A DNA stretch of 64,000 bases from Flaveria trinervia. Lineage: Eukaryota > Streptophyta > Magnoliopsida > Asterales > Asteraceae. Position numbers and translations under genes: made by a program. The notes beneath the pieces are model-generated. The model was not told the origin of the DNA. It was given only the letters and a program-made list of their open reading frames with translations, and made no database searches. Each line of letters starts with the position of its first letter. The stretch's first letter is position 1. Location of the stretch: positions 115,040,162 to 115,104,161 of the forward strand of contig CM046442.1 in assembly GCA_025506515.1 (NCBI GenBank). The letters are read 5' to 3'. Shown one piece after another: positions 10,397-21,691 of this stretch.

Positions 10397-13234
10397 ATGA
10401 CCACTCCCTCCAATGATCCTCACAATACTGGTTCCTCAACCAAGCCTCCTATGCTGGTTAGGAATGAGTATAACATATGGCAAAGACGTATGCTTCATCA
10501 CCTGTCTGTTAACAGCGCAGGGTGTTGGACATCAGTGGTACATGGTCCACACAAGCCTATGGTGAATAACCCGGAAACCAATCAAATGGTTCCGAAGAGG
10601 AGGGAGCAATACTCAGATGAGGATAAAAAGTTGCTTGAGATTGATGCAAAAGCCCATGGAATTCTGGCCATGGCTTTGCCCATGAAATCTATTCTGGGCT
10701 AATGCATCATGAAACTGCCCATGACCTCTGGATTGCTTTGAAAGAACAATTTGGAGGAACAGATGAGGTCTTGGCAAATAATAGAGAAATTCTTGCCCAA
10801 CAATATGAGACATTCTCTCATATAAAGGGTGAGACACTGACTCAACAATATGAGCGGTTTTCTTGTTTGATCTCTGAACTAAAAATGGTCAAACTTGAAT
10901 ACACCAATATTCAGATGAATAACAGATTTCTGAGATCACTGCCTGAGAGATGGGACCATATACTATTGTCCTACGCTCCAGTGCAAGTTTGGACAACTAT
11001 CTCTCACCCAACTCCATGGGAAATTGCTCACTTTTGAGAGAGAGATAGAACAGAAGAGAAAGCTGTCTTCATCTGGAAAGCTCACTGAAGACTTTATACA
11101 AGGCAACACTGCCTTGGTGGGTCATGAGTCAGAATATGCTTCATCTGAATGCCAGTATGATGAGCATATTATTTCTCTTCGAGCACTTCTAATTCTGCAT
11201 TTGTAAGTGTTGATGGTCAGTTCACTGGATGTAATAATGACAATTTATGTTTCATTATGGATGATCTCAAGGGGATTGCTGATGATGACTTAGAAGAGAT
11301 GGATATTTTGAGCCAAATGGCCTTGATAAATATCAGATCTCAGAAGTTCTACAAAAGAACTGGAAGAAAATTCCAAGGACTCTCTGGCAAAACCAAAGTT
11401 GGTTTTGACAAGAGCAAGTTGAGGTGTCACAAATGCCAACGGCTTGGACACTTTGCAAGAGAGTGTAGATCAACTGGATCAAATTCTCTACTGCACCCTT
11501 TGTGACTTTTCCTGGCAATAGTCAACAAAACAGAGGGCAACATCCTGTCACATCTAGTCATCATCCTCAACAACAATCTCCGGCATATTTGTTCCTCAGG
11601 GTCAAATGCCATATCAGTACCCTTGTTATTACATGCCACAGTCAAATCAAGTTCAAGTTCCTATGACACCACAACCTCATGCATTACCAGAACCTCAGCC
11701 TTCCCTATCTCATCAACAACCTTCATCTCAACAACACAGCTTCTTCACCCCAGGAGTTGTTGACTGGAGCAGTTTACCAGATGACTTGTCTGGTCATGAT
11801 CAACTGTTCTCAGGTGCTGGTCAACATGGTGGTGACAGTCCCTTTGGGAATCTAGCTCTTATGGCTTTGGAGTCTGCTGATACTTCATCTTCCAATGCCT
11901 CTACACCTCAGGTATCACAGGTATCCTCTGAGGCAAAAGCCAATTATGTTCTGAACAATGCATATCAGCATTTGCTTCCATTAGAGAAGCAAATGTAGCT
12001 TTAATTAATAAGACATTGAGCTAGAACAAAATTTCCAAAAACAAAGCTGAGTTTGAGTTTGTGCTCAAATAAAAAAATGATGAGGTTTATAAACTGAATT
12101 GCAAAATAATTGATGATAAGGCTAGAGAAGATGTACTTCTAGAGAAGTACAAAGATCTCAAAGAAACCCTTGCAGTTACCCAGGTCGAGTGTGATAGATG
12201 GGTACAATCATGCAAAGGTTTTGAAATGCTTCTCAGTAAGCAATCTGCTTCAAATGTGAAGTTTGGAATTGGTTACAATCACACTGCTCCACCTACAGAT
12301 TTTACCCCAAGAGCAGAGGTAGAATCTGATGGTGAGAGTGATAACCAATCCATCAAATCATGTGATCTACCTTCTGATACAGCACAATCAGAAGTAGCAG
12401 TCAGCATCAAGTCCTCTTTGAACCTATCAGCTGATGTTGATGGTCCAAATGCTGACATTCACATGATCAATAAGTTGATCAACTCAGGAGTCAATCCTGA
12501 AGGTCCTGAAAGGACTGGAGAGCAGGATTCAACTCCTGAAGTTCAAACTTCAACTGCTGTCAGCACTGAAGAGAAGAAAACTGGCAGTAGAAAGAGTTTG
12601 AAGACTACTAAAGGCTGTCAAGAAAGCAACCAATGCTTCCAAAGCATTGAAGAACAAGTCTTCTGTTGCTTCACCATCTTTAGTTGATGATCAACCTAAG
12701 ATGAAGAAGAAACCATGTGAAGTATGTGGTTTGTTCAATCATCTTACAGATGATTGTTGGTACAAAAGAGGTTCCAAACTCAAACAAAAAGAAGAAATTA
12801 ATGAGAAAATGGTAAAAATGAAAACTGAGTTTGAGACCACATTTGTATCAACAACATCAAATCCTGTAACCCTTAAGTCCTTAAAGCAATCCAAAAAGGA
12901 AGGAGTTAAACAGGTGACAGCTGAGGGTGCTCAAAAGAAGAAGGTGCAACATAGGACCTTATCTAACTCCACTAGCAATGTGTCTGATGAGCTGAAAGCT
13001 TTATCACAAAATCAGACACAGCTGGTGATGATGGTACAACATCTGTTGGGTAGAGTTAACCAACTAGATTCTCCTATGTTGAAACCACAGAAAAGGAGGT
13101 CTAAGCCAAAGGACTCCTCTTCTGCACCATCTTCTTCTTCTCAGGCTGTTGTTACAAATAAACATGCTAGTTTACCATCTATTGATGAGACCAGGCCCAA
13201 AACCAAAAAGGTTTGGGTCTCTAAAACTAACTGA
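10397..13234 (+). pseudogene. gag: Element B gag, frameshifted
   Basis: The ATG at 10397 is the first good start after the primer site. The N-terminal part (10397 to about 11040) carries the copia gag fold, with YNIWQRRM and a region HDLWIALKEQFGG. A first CCHC zinc knuckle (C-x2-C-x4-H-x4-C) is at 11425-11466. A Pro/Gln-rich stretch (11606-11800) and a coiled coil (about 12003-12230, two stops) follow. A second CCHC lies at 12716-12757, then Lys-rich and Ser-rich parts. The ORF stops at TGA 13232-13234. Frame changes lie near 10695, 11030, 11205, 11510, 12650. Long gag with a coiled coil fits Sireviruses, whose Gag is known to bind dynein light chain 8 relatives. Confidence 0.85.
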
Positions 13235-13240
13235 TTGTTT

Positions 13241-16200
13241 ATTATTGCAGGTTTCTTCAACATGCCAAAGTAGCATCTGGTATGTAGACAGTGGGGGATC
13301 TATGCACATGACTGGGAACATCTCTCTTCTTCATGACTACTCTCAAGGAAAGAAGGGATTTGTCTCTTTTGGCAATGATGCTAGGGGTTACATCATCGGT
13401 AAGGGCTTTGTCTCCAATGGAGAAATCAAATTTGATGATGTTAATCATGTGGAAAATCTCAAGTACAACCTCTTGAGTGTCAGTCAAATGTGTGATAAAG
13501 GCCATGTTGCCCTTTTCATAAGTCAAAACTGTAGGATTCTGTCATCCAAAGTTTTGCCCTTGATTGACAAGGTGTTGGATGATCACACTCTCCTGAAAGC
13601 CACAGGACAGGAAGAGTGTATGCCTTAGATCTCTCTAAGAAGATAGATCTCAAAGGCAATCCTTGCCTATTTTCCAAAGCCTCTTTTCAAGAATCTAAAC
13701 TGTGGCACAGGAGGCTTGGTCATGTTAATCTCAAAAACATGAATCAGCTTAGCCACAATAGTTTAGTCAGAGGCTTACCAATAAAGGAGTTCCACTGTGA
13801 TGAAACTGCACTGCTTGTTTAAAAGGAAAACAGCACAAGGTCTCATTTCCTCCTATTGAAGTGTCCAAGTCCACTGCCTGCTTGCAATTACTGCATATGG
13901 ATCTATTTGGTCCTGTGAGAGTAATGAGCATGGCAAAGAAGAAATACTGTCTGGTAATTGTGGATGATTACTCCAGATTTGTATGGACTTTCTTTCTACA
14001 TTCAAAGGATGAGGCTGCTCAGAAGATTATCCACTTTGTGCTGTACATTGAGAAGCAGTATTCCCTTCCAGTCAAGTGTATTAGGAGTGATAATGGAACT
14101 GAGTTCAGAAATCATACACTTGATGACTTCTATCTCTCAAAGGGAATCAAAAGGCAGTTCAGCATTCCAAGGACTCCAGAACAAAATGGAGTAGTGGAGA
14201 GAAAGAACAGGACCTCATTGAAGCTGCAAGGTCCATGCTGGCTGACTCAGGTTTGCCATTGACCTTTTGGGCCGAAGCTGTCAACACAGCTTGTTATGTG
14301 CAAAATAGAGTTTTAGTAAATCAGAGGTTGATGAAGACTCCATATGAAGTTCTCCATCATTTGGCTCCTCTGATTTCATTTTTCAAAGCATTTGGGTGTC
14401 CCTGTTTATTCTCAACACAAAGGATCAACTCCACAAATTCGATCCTAAGGTGGATGCAGGATACTTTGTTGGTTATTCATCTACTTGCAAGGCATACAGA
14501 GTCTTCAACTGCAGAACAAAGATGGTTGAAGAAACTCTACATGTTAAGTTTAATGAATCTCCAAAGGACAAGATTCCACAAAGTCCTGTGGAGTTATTTG
14601 ATCTGGACATACTGCAATATGTTCCTTATCAAACTCCTGCTGTTGCTCCTGTCAACAGTTCACCACCTGGTGGTACTGCTGATGATGATGATGATTGCAG
14701 TACTCACCTCTTCAGGTTAGTGATCAGCTGCCTGACTCAACTAGACCTGATGTTCCTGTAGCGCCAGTAGCACCATCCACAACAATGCTGATGAGATTTC
14801 TTCGAATTCAACTTCCTTTGAATTACCATCCACTGATTGGTTTCAAGGAAATGATTCACCATCACCATCTGTTGCTGCTGAACCAGCTACAAACACTTGC
14901 ACAGATCTCATTGTGTATCAAGATCTGAAGAATCACCCCATGTCTCAAATCATTGGTGATATCACTGCTGGAGTATCAACAAGAAGTCAATTGTCAATTT
15001 CTGCTTCTATGCTCTCTTCATCAGTCAGCAAGAGCCAAAGAATTATCACATTGCTTTAAAGGACAATGGATGGGTTGATGCCATGCAGCTTGAGCTTCTT
15101 CAGTTCAAGAAACAGCAAGTGTGGGAACTGGTTCCTCTACCTCCAGGAAGTGTGCAATAGGCACTAAATGGGTGTTTAGGAACAAAACTGATGAAAATGG
15201 GCTTATTGTTAAGAACAAGGCCAGACTGGTTGTTCAGGGGTTTGCACAAGAAGAAGGTATTGATTATGATGAAACCTTTGCCCCTGTAGCCAGACCGGAA
15301 GCAATTCGATTGTTTTTAGCTTATGCTGCTTATCAAAAACTTAAAGTCTTTCAAATGGATGTCAAAAGTGCATTTTTGTATGGAAAAGTTAAAGAAGAGG
15401 TTTATGTATGTCAACCTCCAGGCTTTGAGGACAATAAACATCCTAATTGGGTGTATAAGCTTGATAAAGCTCTTTATGGGTTAAAACAAGCTCCAGAGCC
15501 TGGTATGAGACATTATCAAACTTTCTTCTGGAAAACAATTTCACTAGAGGCTCCATAGACAAGACTTTATTTATTAAGAAAGCTGGGCAGCATAATCTAC
15601 TTGTTCAAATTTATGTAGATGATATCATTTTTGCATCCTCTGATCCAAAGTTGTGTGATGCCTTTACAAAGTTGATGCAACAGAAGTTTGAAATGAGTGC
15701 CATGGGAGAATTACAGTTCTTTCTGGGGTTGCAAATCAAACAAAAGGCTGATGGAATTTTTATTCATCATCCAAATATACAAAAGATCTTTTGCAAAAGT
15801 TTGATTTACAAAACTGTAAGCCCTGTTCTACTCCCATGAGCAGCACCACACAACTGGACTCAGATCAGAAAGGTAAAGTGGTTGATGAAACACTTTACAG
15901 ATGTATGATTGGGTCCTTGATGTATTTAACAGCTTCTAGACCAGATATTATGTTTGCTACATGTGTTTGTGCTAGATTTCAGGCTGCACCTAAAGAGTCT
16001 CATCTGATTGCAGTCAAGAGGATCTTTAGATATCTGCAAGGCACTCCATCTCTAGGTTTATGGTATTCTACCAGACATTCTGGTAAATTAGTTGCTTTTT
16101 CTGACAGTGACTATGCAGGGTGTAAGTTGACCAGGAAATCAACTTCTGGTGGATGTCAATTCCTAGGCAACTGCTTGATTTCTTGGCAGAGCAAGAAACA

Positions 16201-16553
16201 GACCTCAGTTGCTACATCCACTGCGAAGCAGAGTACATTGCTGCTGCAAGCTGTACATCTCAGGTACTCTGGCTTCAAAACCAACTTTTGGATTATGGCA
16301 TTACAGAGACTAAGACTCCATTGTTAATGGATAGTGCTTCAGCTCTTTGCATTGTCAAAAATCCAGTCCAGCACTCTAGGACCAAACATATAGAGATCAG
16401 ACATCATTTTATAAGGGACTGTTTGAAAAAGGTCTGATTGATCCTAAGTTTGTGCCTAGTGCTGATGAGCTTGCAGACATTTTTACTAAGCCTTTGGATA
16501 GTTCAACTTTCCAAAACCTGGTGTTAAGGCTTGGTATGCTGCAGCTAGAATGA
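13241..16553 (+). pseudogene. pol: Element B pol: protease, integrase, RT, RNase H, frameshifted
   Basis: Protease has the aspartate triad DSG at 13287-13295, in the context DSGGSMHMTG. The pre-integrase motif HRRLGHVN is near 13704. Integrase has MDLFGP (about 13894) and RSDNGTEF (about 14083-14106). RT has GIDYDETFAPVAR (about 15259), DVKSAFLYG (about 15358) and YVDD at 15612-15623. RNase H has SDSDYAGC (about 16100); a ADIFTKPL tail (about 16474) precedes the TGA at 16551. Pol is in the +1 frame relative to the end of gag. One-base shifts near 13625, 13820, 14215, 14400, 15510, 15800 and 16220 break it. Nonsense changes are rarer than shifts. Confidence 0.9.
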
Positions 16554-17304
16554 GTGACAACTACTGATGATCTCAGTAATTCATACTGATGATCATGAGT
16601 GCCTGTCACATATAAGTACTGATGAGCTCTTTTAACCTTAGTAGTTTTATAACTACTGAAGGCTAAATGTCTCACAAGTACTGAAGTACTTCATCTGCTC
16701 TAAACTACTGACGTAGTTACAGCTACTGATGCAGTCATAACTACTGCAATCAGTAAAAACAGATAAGTACTGATGTCCTATGAAACAACTGAAATCAGCC
16801 ATAAAGACTGATTGTGTTGAGGACAGTTTGAAACAGCTGAAAAGCTAAGAATTGACGAAAACAGCTGAAGAGAACTTTCTCTTCAGTCGTTTGTACAACT
16901 GCTGTTTCATTTTAAACAACTGAAGCAAAACCACGTCTTCAGTAGTTTTTATAACTACTGATGACTAATACCAAGTCTTCAGCTGTTTACAACAGCTGAT
17001 GACAAAACCACTGTCTTCAGTAGTTTCATAACTACTGATGACAAACACCATGTCCTCAGTTGTTTCAATCATCTGAAGTCAAAACCACGGTCTTCAGTAG
17101 TTTTCTAAACTACTGATGCCTAACACCACGACTTCAGCTGTTTCAACGTCTGAAAGGATAATACCATGTCAACGGTCGTTTAAAACAACTGATGACTAAC
17201 ACCACATCCTTCAGTCGTTTCCTCACCCGTACCCTATAAATACCCTTAACCTGAGCTCTCCATGCTTCATCTTCTTCAACCTAACGTTCCTCTCCAAAAC
17301 TTCC
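16554..17304 (+). repeat. Element B pol-ORF3 spacer with ACTACTGA / TTCAGTAGTT array
   Basis: This stretch is non-coding. Some twenty or more units of AACTACTGATG, CTTCAGTAGTTT, AACAGCTGAAG and CTTCAGTCGTTT alternate in both orientations, forming short palindromes, mainly from 16560 to 17220. The same units fill B's U3. A TATA box and a short pyrimidine-rich leader follow, then the ORF3 start. Confidence 0.75.
17235..17242 (+). promoter_or_regulatory. TATA box upstream of element B ORF3
   Basis: CCCTATAAATACCC holds a consensus TATAAATA about 63 bp before the ORF3 ATG. Given the C/T-rich leader after it, it is a good candidate for an internal promoter. The box sits just downstream of the palindromes, as in the LTR. 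Confidence 0.5.
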
Positions 17305-20300
17305 ATGGCGTCTATGCAAATTAAACCGCGACACAACTGTGTTGCCTACCTCACAAAATCGCCGCTCTGGACTAAGTTCGATACTGCTATCGATCTTATG
17401 GTTCAGTCCCAATACACCAAGGCATTCCTTCTGAACCCCGTTTTACATGCCGAATCCTTGAACCAATTTTGGATGAACGTTACTGTTACACTGAGGAGAG
17501 CAACACACGATCCCTCCGGTCAGTCGTCAACAACAAAGAAGTAGTGATTACTCCTGCAACAATCCGTAAAATTCTTCAACTGAGTGATGCTACCTCTCCT
17601 GCTGGATATCCGAAGGGCACCATAGATCTATCATTTGCTCAGCATGGATATCAAGGTGCTCTCAGTGCCACCACCATCATGAAGAAACACTTTAATGACG
17701 CTGAGCGCCTGATTTTTCATAGGGTCAATGTATGTTTGGCCCTAAGACATCGTCTTGGGATCAAATGTCCACCAAATGGCAGCAGGTAATGTATTCTATC
17801 CTTGAGCAACAACCACTGAACTTTTCAGAATTAATATTTTCAGAGCTCAAAGATATGGCTCAAAAACTAACTGCCAACCGTTGGATACTCTATCCACGGT
17901 TCATAATGGCCATTATATAGACCAGCTTAATGCTGAGGGACTTGTTGGCTTGGGAGTCCCTGCTACGGCTGTTCTGCTGAAGTATACTCCCGGCACAACT
18001 CTGACCGGACACTCAAACTGGCTGCCAAGCTGCGAAAACCCACGCAGCTGGAACCCACAGCCACCACCTCCAAATCCATGTCCCCACCAAACCACCAAAA
18101 AGAAACCCAAAATAGCTACTCAGGGAATTGAGTCCCCTGAGGATGCTCCTGCACAACAAACGCAGGATATATCCACTAGTCCAAACCCCCTAGTGGATAC
18201 AATGACTCCTCCAGCCACAGCCGCTCAGGCTTCCTCTCAACAGGAGCCTGCAGCAACCCAAGGGGCACCTACTTATCTGGGATCTTCTCACTTGAGGAGA
18301 TTGCCATTGAAGAGCACCATCCACCCCAGGTGCACACTGCTTCTACCCCTTACCCCAAACAACCGCCCCTCACAGCCCGACTTTAATAGTTGCACAAGTG
18401 CTGACTCAATTGCACTCCTCACCCCCTCCCCAGAAACCACTTCCTACTGGGAATACCTCTACATTGAGGGGGAGGAACACAGTGCACTGAGAACCACAGC
18501 ACAGGGGTTTCCCATTCTATCTCCTGGTGTAGACAAGGAGCTTAGAATATCTAGTGAGGCCCACCTCCTCTGACTCAGCACATGACCAGAGTGAGGCTGG
18601 TAACATGGCTAAGACCTCCCTAGAGGCACAGCTGATGATGGACATTGTCCTGAGGCTGGAAGTCCCCAGTACCAAGCACAAGGGGCACATGCACCAACTG
18701 GTCTACACCCAGTGCATGTAAATCCTGCTCTAAGCAGGAGGTCAGGTGATTCAGTATTAACTGATGATGACCTGAGCTTCTTCTATGATGTAGTTGCTCA
18801 AAACACCATTCTAGAGGATGAGGTTAGCAGACTCAAGGAGCTGCTGGCCAAGATGTCTCAGGATGCAAGTCCATCTGCCACCCTCATACACCCACAGATG
18901 GCACCTTCCCTTGAAGGTTTCCCAAACACAGAGCCACCCCAACATCAACCACCTACCTCTGCTTCAGGCCCTACTTCTCAGGCACAGAACCCTCCTGAGC
19001 AAATAGGTGCTGTACTCCAAAATTCCCTCCCTCTCATCATCCCCATAATCACTGATATAGTGATCAAAGCCCTTGATGAGAGGCTTTCCTCAACATTACA
19101 GCCCTTGGTTGATGCTGCTGTCCAAAAGACTCTTTCTGCGGTACAACCCCTTCCTCCAATGCAACCAAAAAGGGGAGAGTACTGCAGTGAAAGAACAGAA
19201 GAGGAAAAGATCCGAGGAAAAGAAGGAAGCGAAGCAAGCCCAAAAGGAGGAGAAAGAACAGCAACCAATGCTCACCTACAAGCGAAAGAAAGGTGCTGAT
19301 GAGCACATTGCTGAAGATAAAGCCTTGGAGCTACTGATAAAAAAGGCTGATGCCGAACACAGTAGATCAATGGACAACATCATTGATCAGCTGTTTAGGC
19401 AAGGCCATGACACCAATAACTTGACTCTGAGATTCGACGACTAGAGATTGAAGAATCCAGAACAGATGGGCAAGTTATGAAGTGTTAGAAAGAGAAAGGC
19501 TTGAAATCATGATAAGATTTATTGCAAAATATCTTGGAAGATCAATGATTGAAATCAAAGCTGGTCCAGGGACAGTATCTTGGCAATCACCACCAAGATC
19601 TGTTCATCTGAAGTATATACTAAGGGGCTTGTCATTGAAGCTTTGAATGAAGCGGGTGCTGGGAGCAGGACTGAGCTAGCCAAGCAATCAAAAGCCACAC
19701 TCACCTCAAGGATGCTAGAACAGCCTGTCAACATTCCCACCCAAAACCCCCAAAACACAACCCACCAAACCAACTCCCTTACCCTCAAAACCATAGCCGA
19801 TGATATACCCTTGAAGAAGAAGAGAAGGATATTGAGGCTAGAAGACGTTGACGAAGATGAAGAAGACAGGCTGCCGCTCTCAGCTGTGATTCAGTTGCCT
19901 AAGGCCACAAGTCACTCCTCAGCAATTACTCCTGAAGTCCAGAGACAAATGGTTAAAGTGAAGCTAGAAGAAGAAGAGCTTCATAAACAGCATGATGAGG
20001 AATTGCTGAAGAGAGTTGACAAAGCTTATGCAGCCACATCTTCCATCATCAATATGAAGGAGCAAGCCCTCAGACTTTACACTCTCAGGCATACCTTTCA
20101 ATATCAAAAGGAAAGAGTGAGGATTTGGCCTGATCCCAGGGTCTCTCAAAGAATTCATAAGAACAATATACCTCGGAGATACATGGCCAGGTGAAAAAGA
20201 TCGTAGATGAAGTGATCTCTCTGGTCTTTGTAGTTTCACCCTGGGAAATCCTAGAAGACTTCAAGAAGGCCTACAAAGCTAATCTAACCCCTCAGAAGAT

Positions 20301-20755
20301 GTTGGAAAACAAAATAGTGAAAAAGGGGTTAGTTACAAGAGGCTTGAAGAAGTCAGGAAAAATGAGCTCCAGTTGTTCCTAGAGGGTAATCACCCGGATG
20401 AGTTTGCTTACAGAATAACAACTGTGGAGCTAAAGAATGGGAAACAGGCCAAATACCTGTCTGGTATTATGGGCCGGAATCATTGTTTGAAGGAGGTGCT
20501 GAAGAGCTAACCATGGAGGAACAAATCACCTTCCTTGAGGCCTACACAAGAGAGTCGTACAGACTCATTATGGGGAAGTGAATCTTATGAATGGGATAAC
20601 AACTCTGTGTCCAGTTCCCCAAAACAGAGTTCCCATTCATACTCTGCCAATCAATATTTGAGATTTCTTCCCAGCCGGAGCGTACATGGGTCATCTTCTC
20701 TACTGATCAAGAAGGAAAAAGACCAACATTTTTGCCATCAATAAGTGGGAGTATA
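17305..20755 (+). pseudogene. Element B third ORF (ORF3), frameshifted
   Basis: The ATG at 17305 follows the TATA box and leader. The N-terminal domain (17305 to about 17915) has HNCVAYL, FLLNP...NQFW, VVITPATIRKILQL and a final LYPRF, matching A and C. A Pro/Thr/Ser-rich region (about 18000-18500) is followed by a coiled coil (about 18780-18870), a helical segment (19000-19130) and K/E-rich tracts (19190-19290). An NLS-like KKKRR is at 19814-19828. The C-terminal part has PDPRVSQRI (about 20128) and PWEILEDF (about 20240). No signal peptide or membrane span is seen. At least six one-base shifts break it. The end is just upstream of the polypurine tract. Role unknown. Confidence 0.72.
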
Positions 20756-20784
20756 AATAAGTTAGAGGTTTTGGCTGCATTGGT

Positions 20785-20796
20785 TCAGGGGGAGTT
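20785..20796 (+). other. Element B polypurine tract
   Basis: TTCAGGGGGAGTT directly precedes the 3' LTR; this is the plus-strand primer site. Confidence 0.82.
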
Positions 20797-21686
20797 TGTT
20801 GGACCAAAAGAACCAATGAGCCAAGATCAGAAAACCTCTAAGTCCCACACGGTATCACAACAACTGCTGAAAGCCTCATCAGTAGTTTGACAAGTGCTGA
20901 AGACTTCGACAGCTGAAGATCAAGTGCTGAAGACCTAACAGCTGAAGAACTAAAGTGCTGAAGTACAGCTGAAGAACACAAGTGCTGAAGCTGAAAGACC
21001 AAAGTACTGAAGTACAACAGCTGAAGAGTTCACAAGTGCTGAAGATCAACAACTGATGTACAAAGTCTGAAGACAAAGACTGAAGACATCAGCTGATGAT
21101 ATCTACTGAAGTCATCAGCTGATGAAACGCCTGAAGGTCAAAGTCTGAAGATCAAGTACTGAAGCCTCAGTAGTTTGTCACAACTGCTGAAGAGTACTTC
21201 TTCAGTAGTTGTGATATCAGTAGTTTTATTTTCTATGTTTCAGTAGTTTTGTAAAACGACTGAAGAGCTTGTTCTTCAGTCGTTGTAGTTTCAGTAGTTT
21301 CATATTTTGTACTTACTTGCTGATATGTTCTCAGTAGTTGTGAACATTTCAGTAGTTTGTTAAGAATTAGTTATTTCTGATTGGATCTGCCAGTTGTCAC
21401 TTTCCGTGATAACAGCAGTGACTGTTGCACTCTATATAAGGAGTGACAACCTATTGTAATCATTGAATGAAATGAGGAATTGAATGGAATGAATGATTGA
21501 TTCGATTAGAAATATTCCTCATCTATAAACATTCCTAGAAATCAGAAATACATATTCTCTCCCTATAACTGTATGCGATCTTAATGCTCACATATATCGT
21601 TAGCTTGCTACAATTGGTCTAATTCGTGGTTGTATTCCGCTGCGTTATATTTTGAAACATCAAACTTGTGATCACTGATCCTGTCA
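20797..21686 (+). repeat. Element B 3' LTR
   Basis: 890 bp, nearly identical to 9267-10161. The differences noticed are mostly one- to three-base gaps, for example one copy of ACAACAGCTG shortened near 20965, plus rare substitutions (near 21128 and 21617). It is followed by the AAATG duplication (21687-21691). Confidence 0.93.
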
Positions 21687-21691
21687 AAATG
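21687..21691 (+). repeat. Target-site duplication of element B, right copy (AAATG)
   Basis: It matches 9262-9266 exactly. Confidence 0.9.

Larger units (their letters stand above)
9267..21686 (+). mobile_element. Element B: complete Ty1/copia Sirevirus-type retrotransposon
   Basis: 12,420 bp with two near-identical LTRs, a primer-binding site, gag, pol, spacer, third ORF and polypurine tract, flanked by the perfect duplication AAATG. It sits inside ORF3 of E0. LTR differences seen by eye are few and mostly single-base insertions or deletions, so the insertion is young. Even so, gag, pol and ORF3 are split by many one-base frameshifts. Confidence 0.95.
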
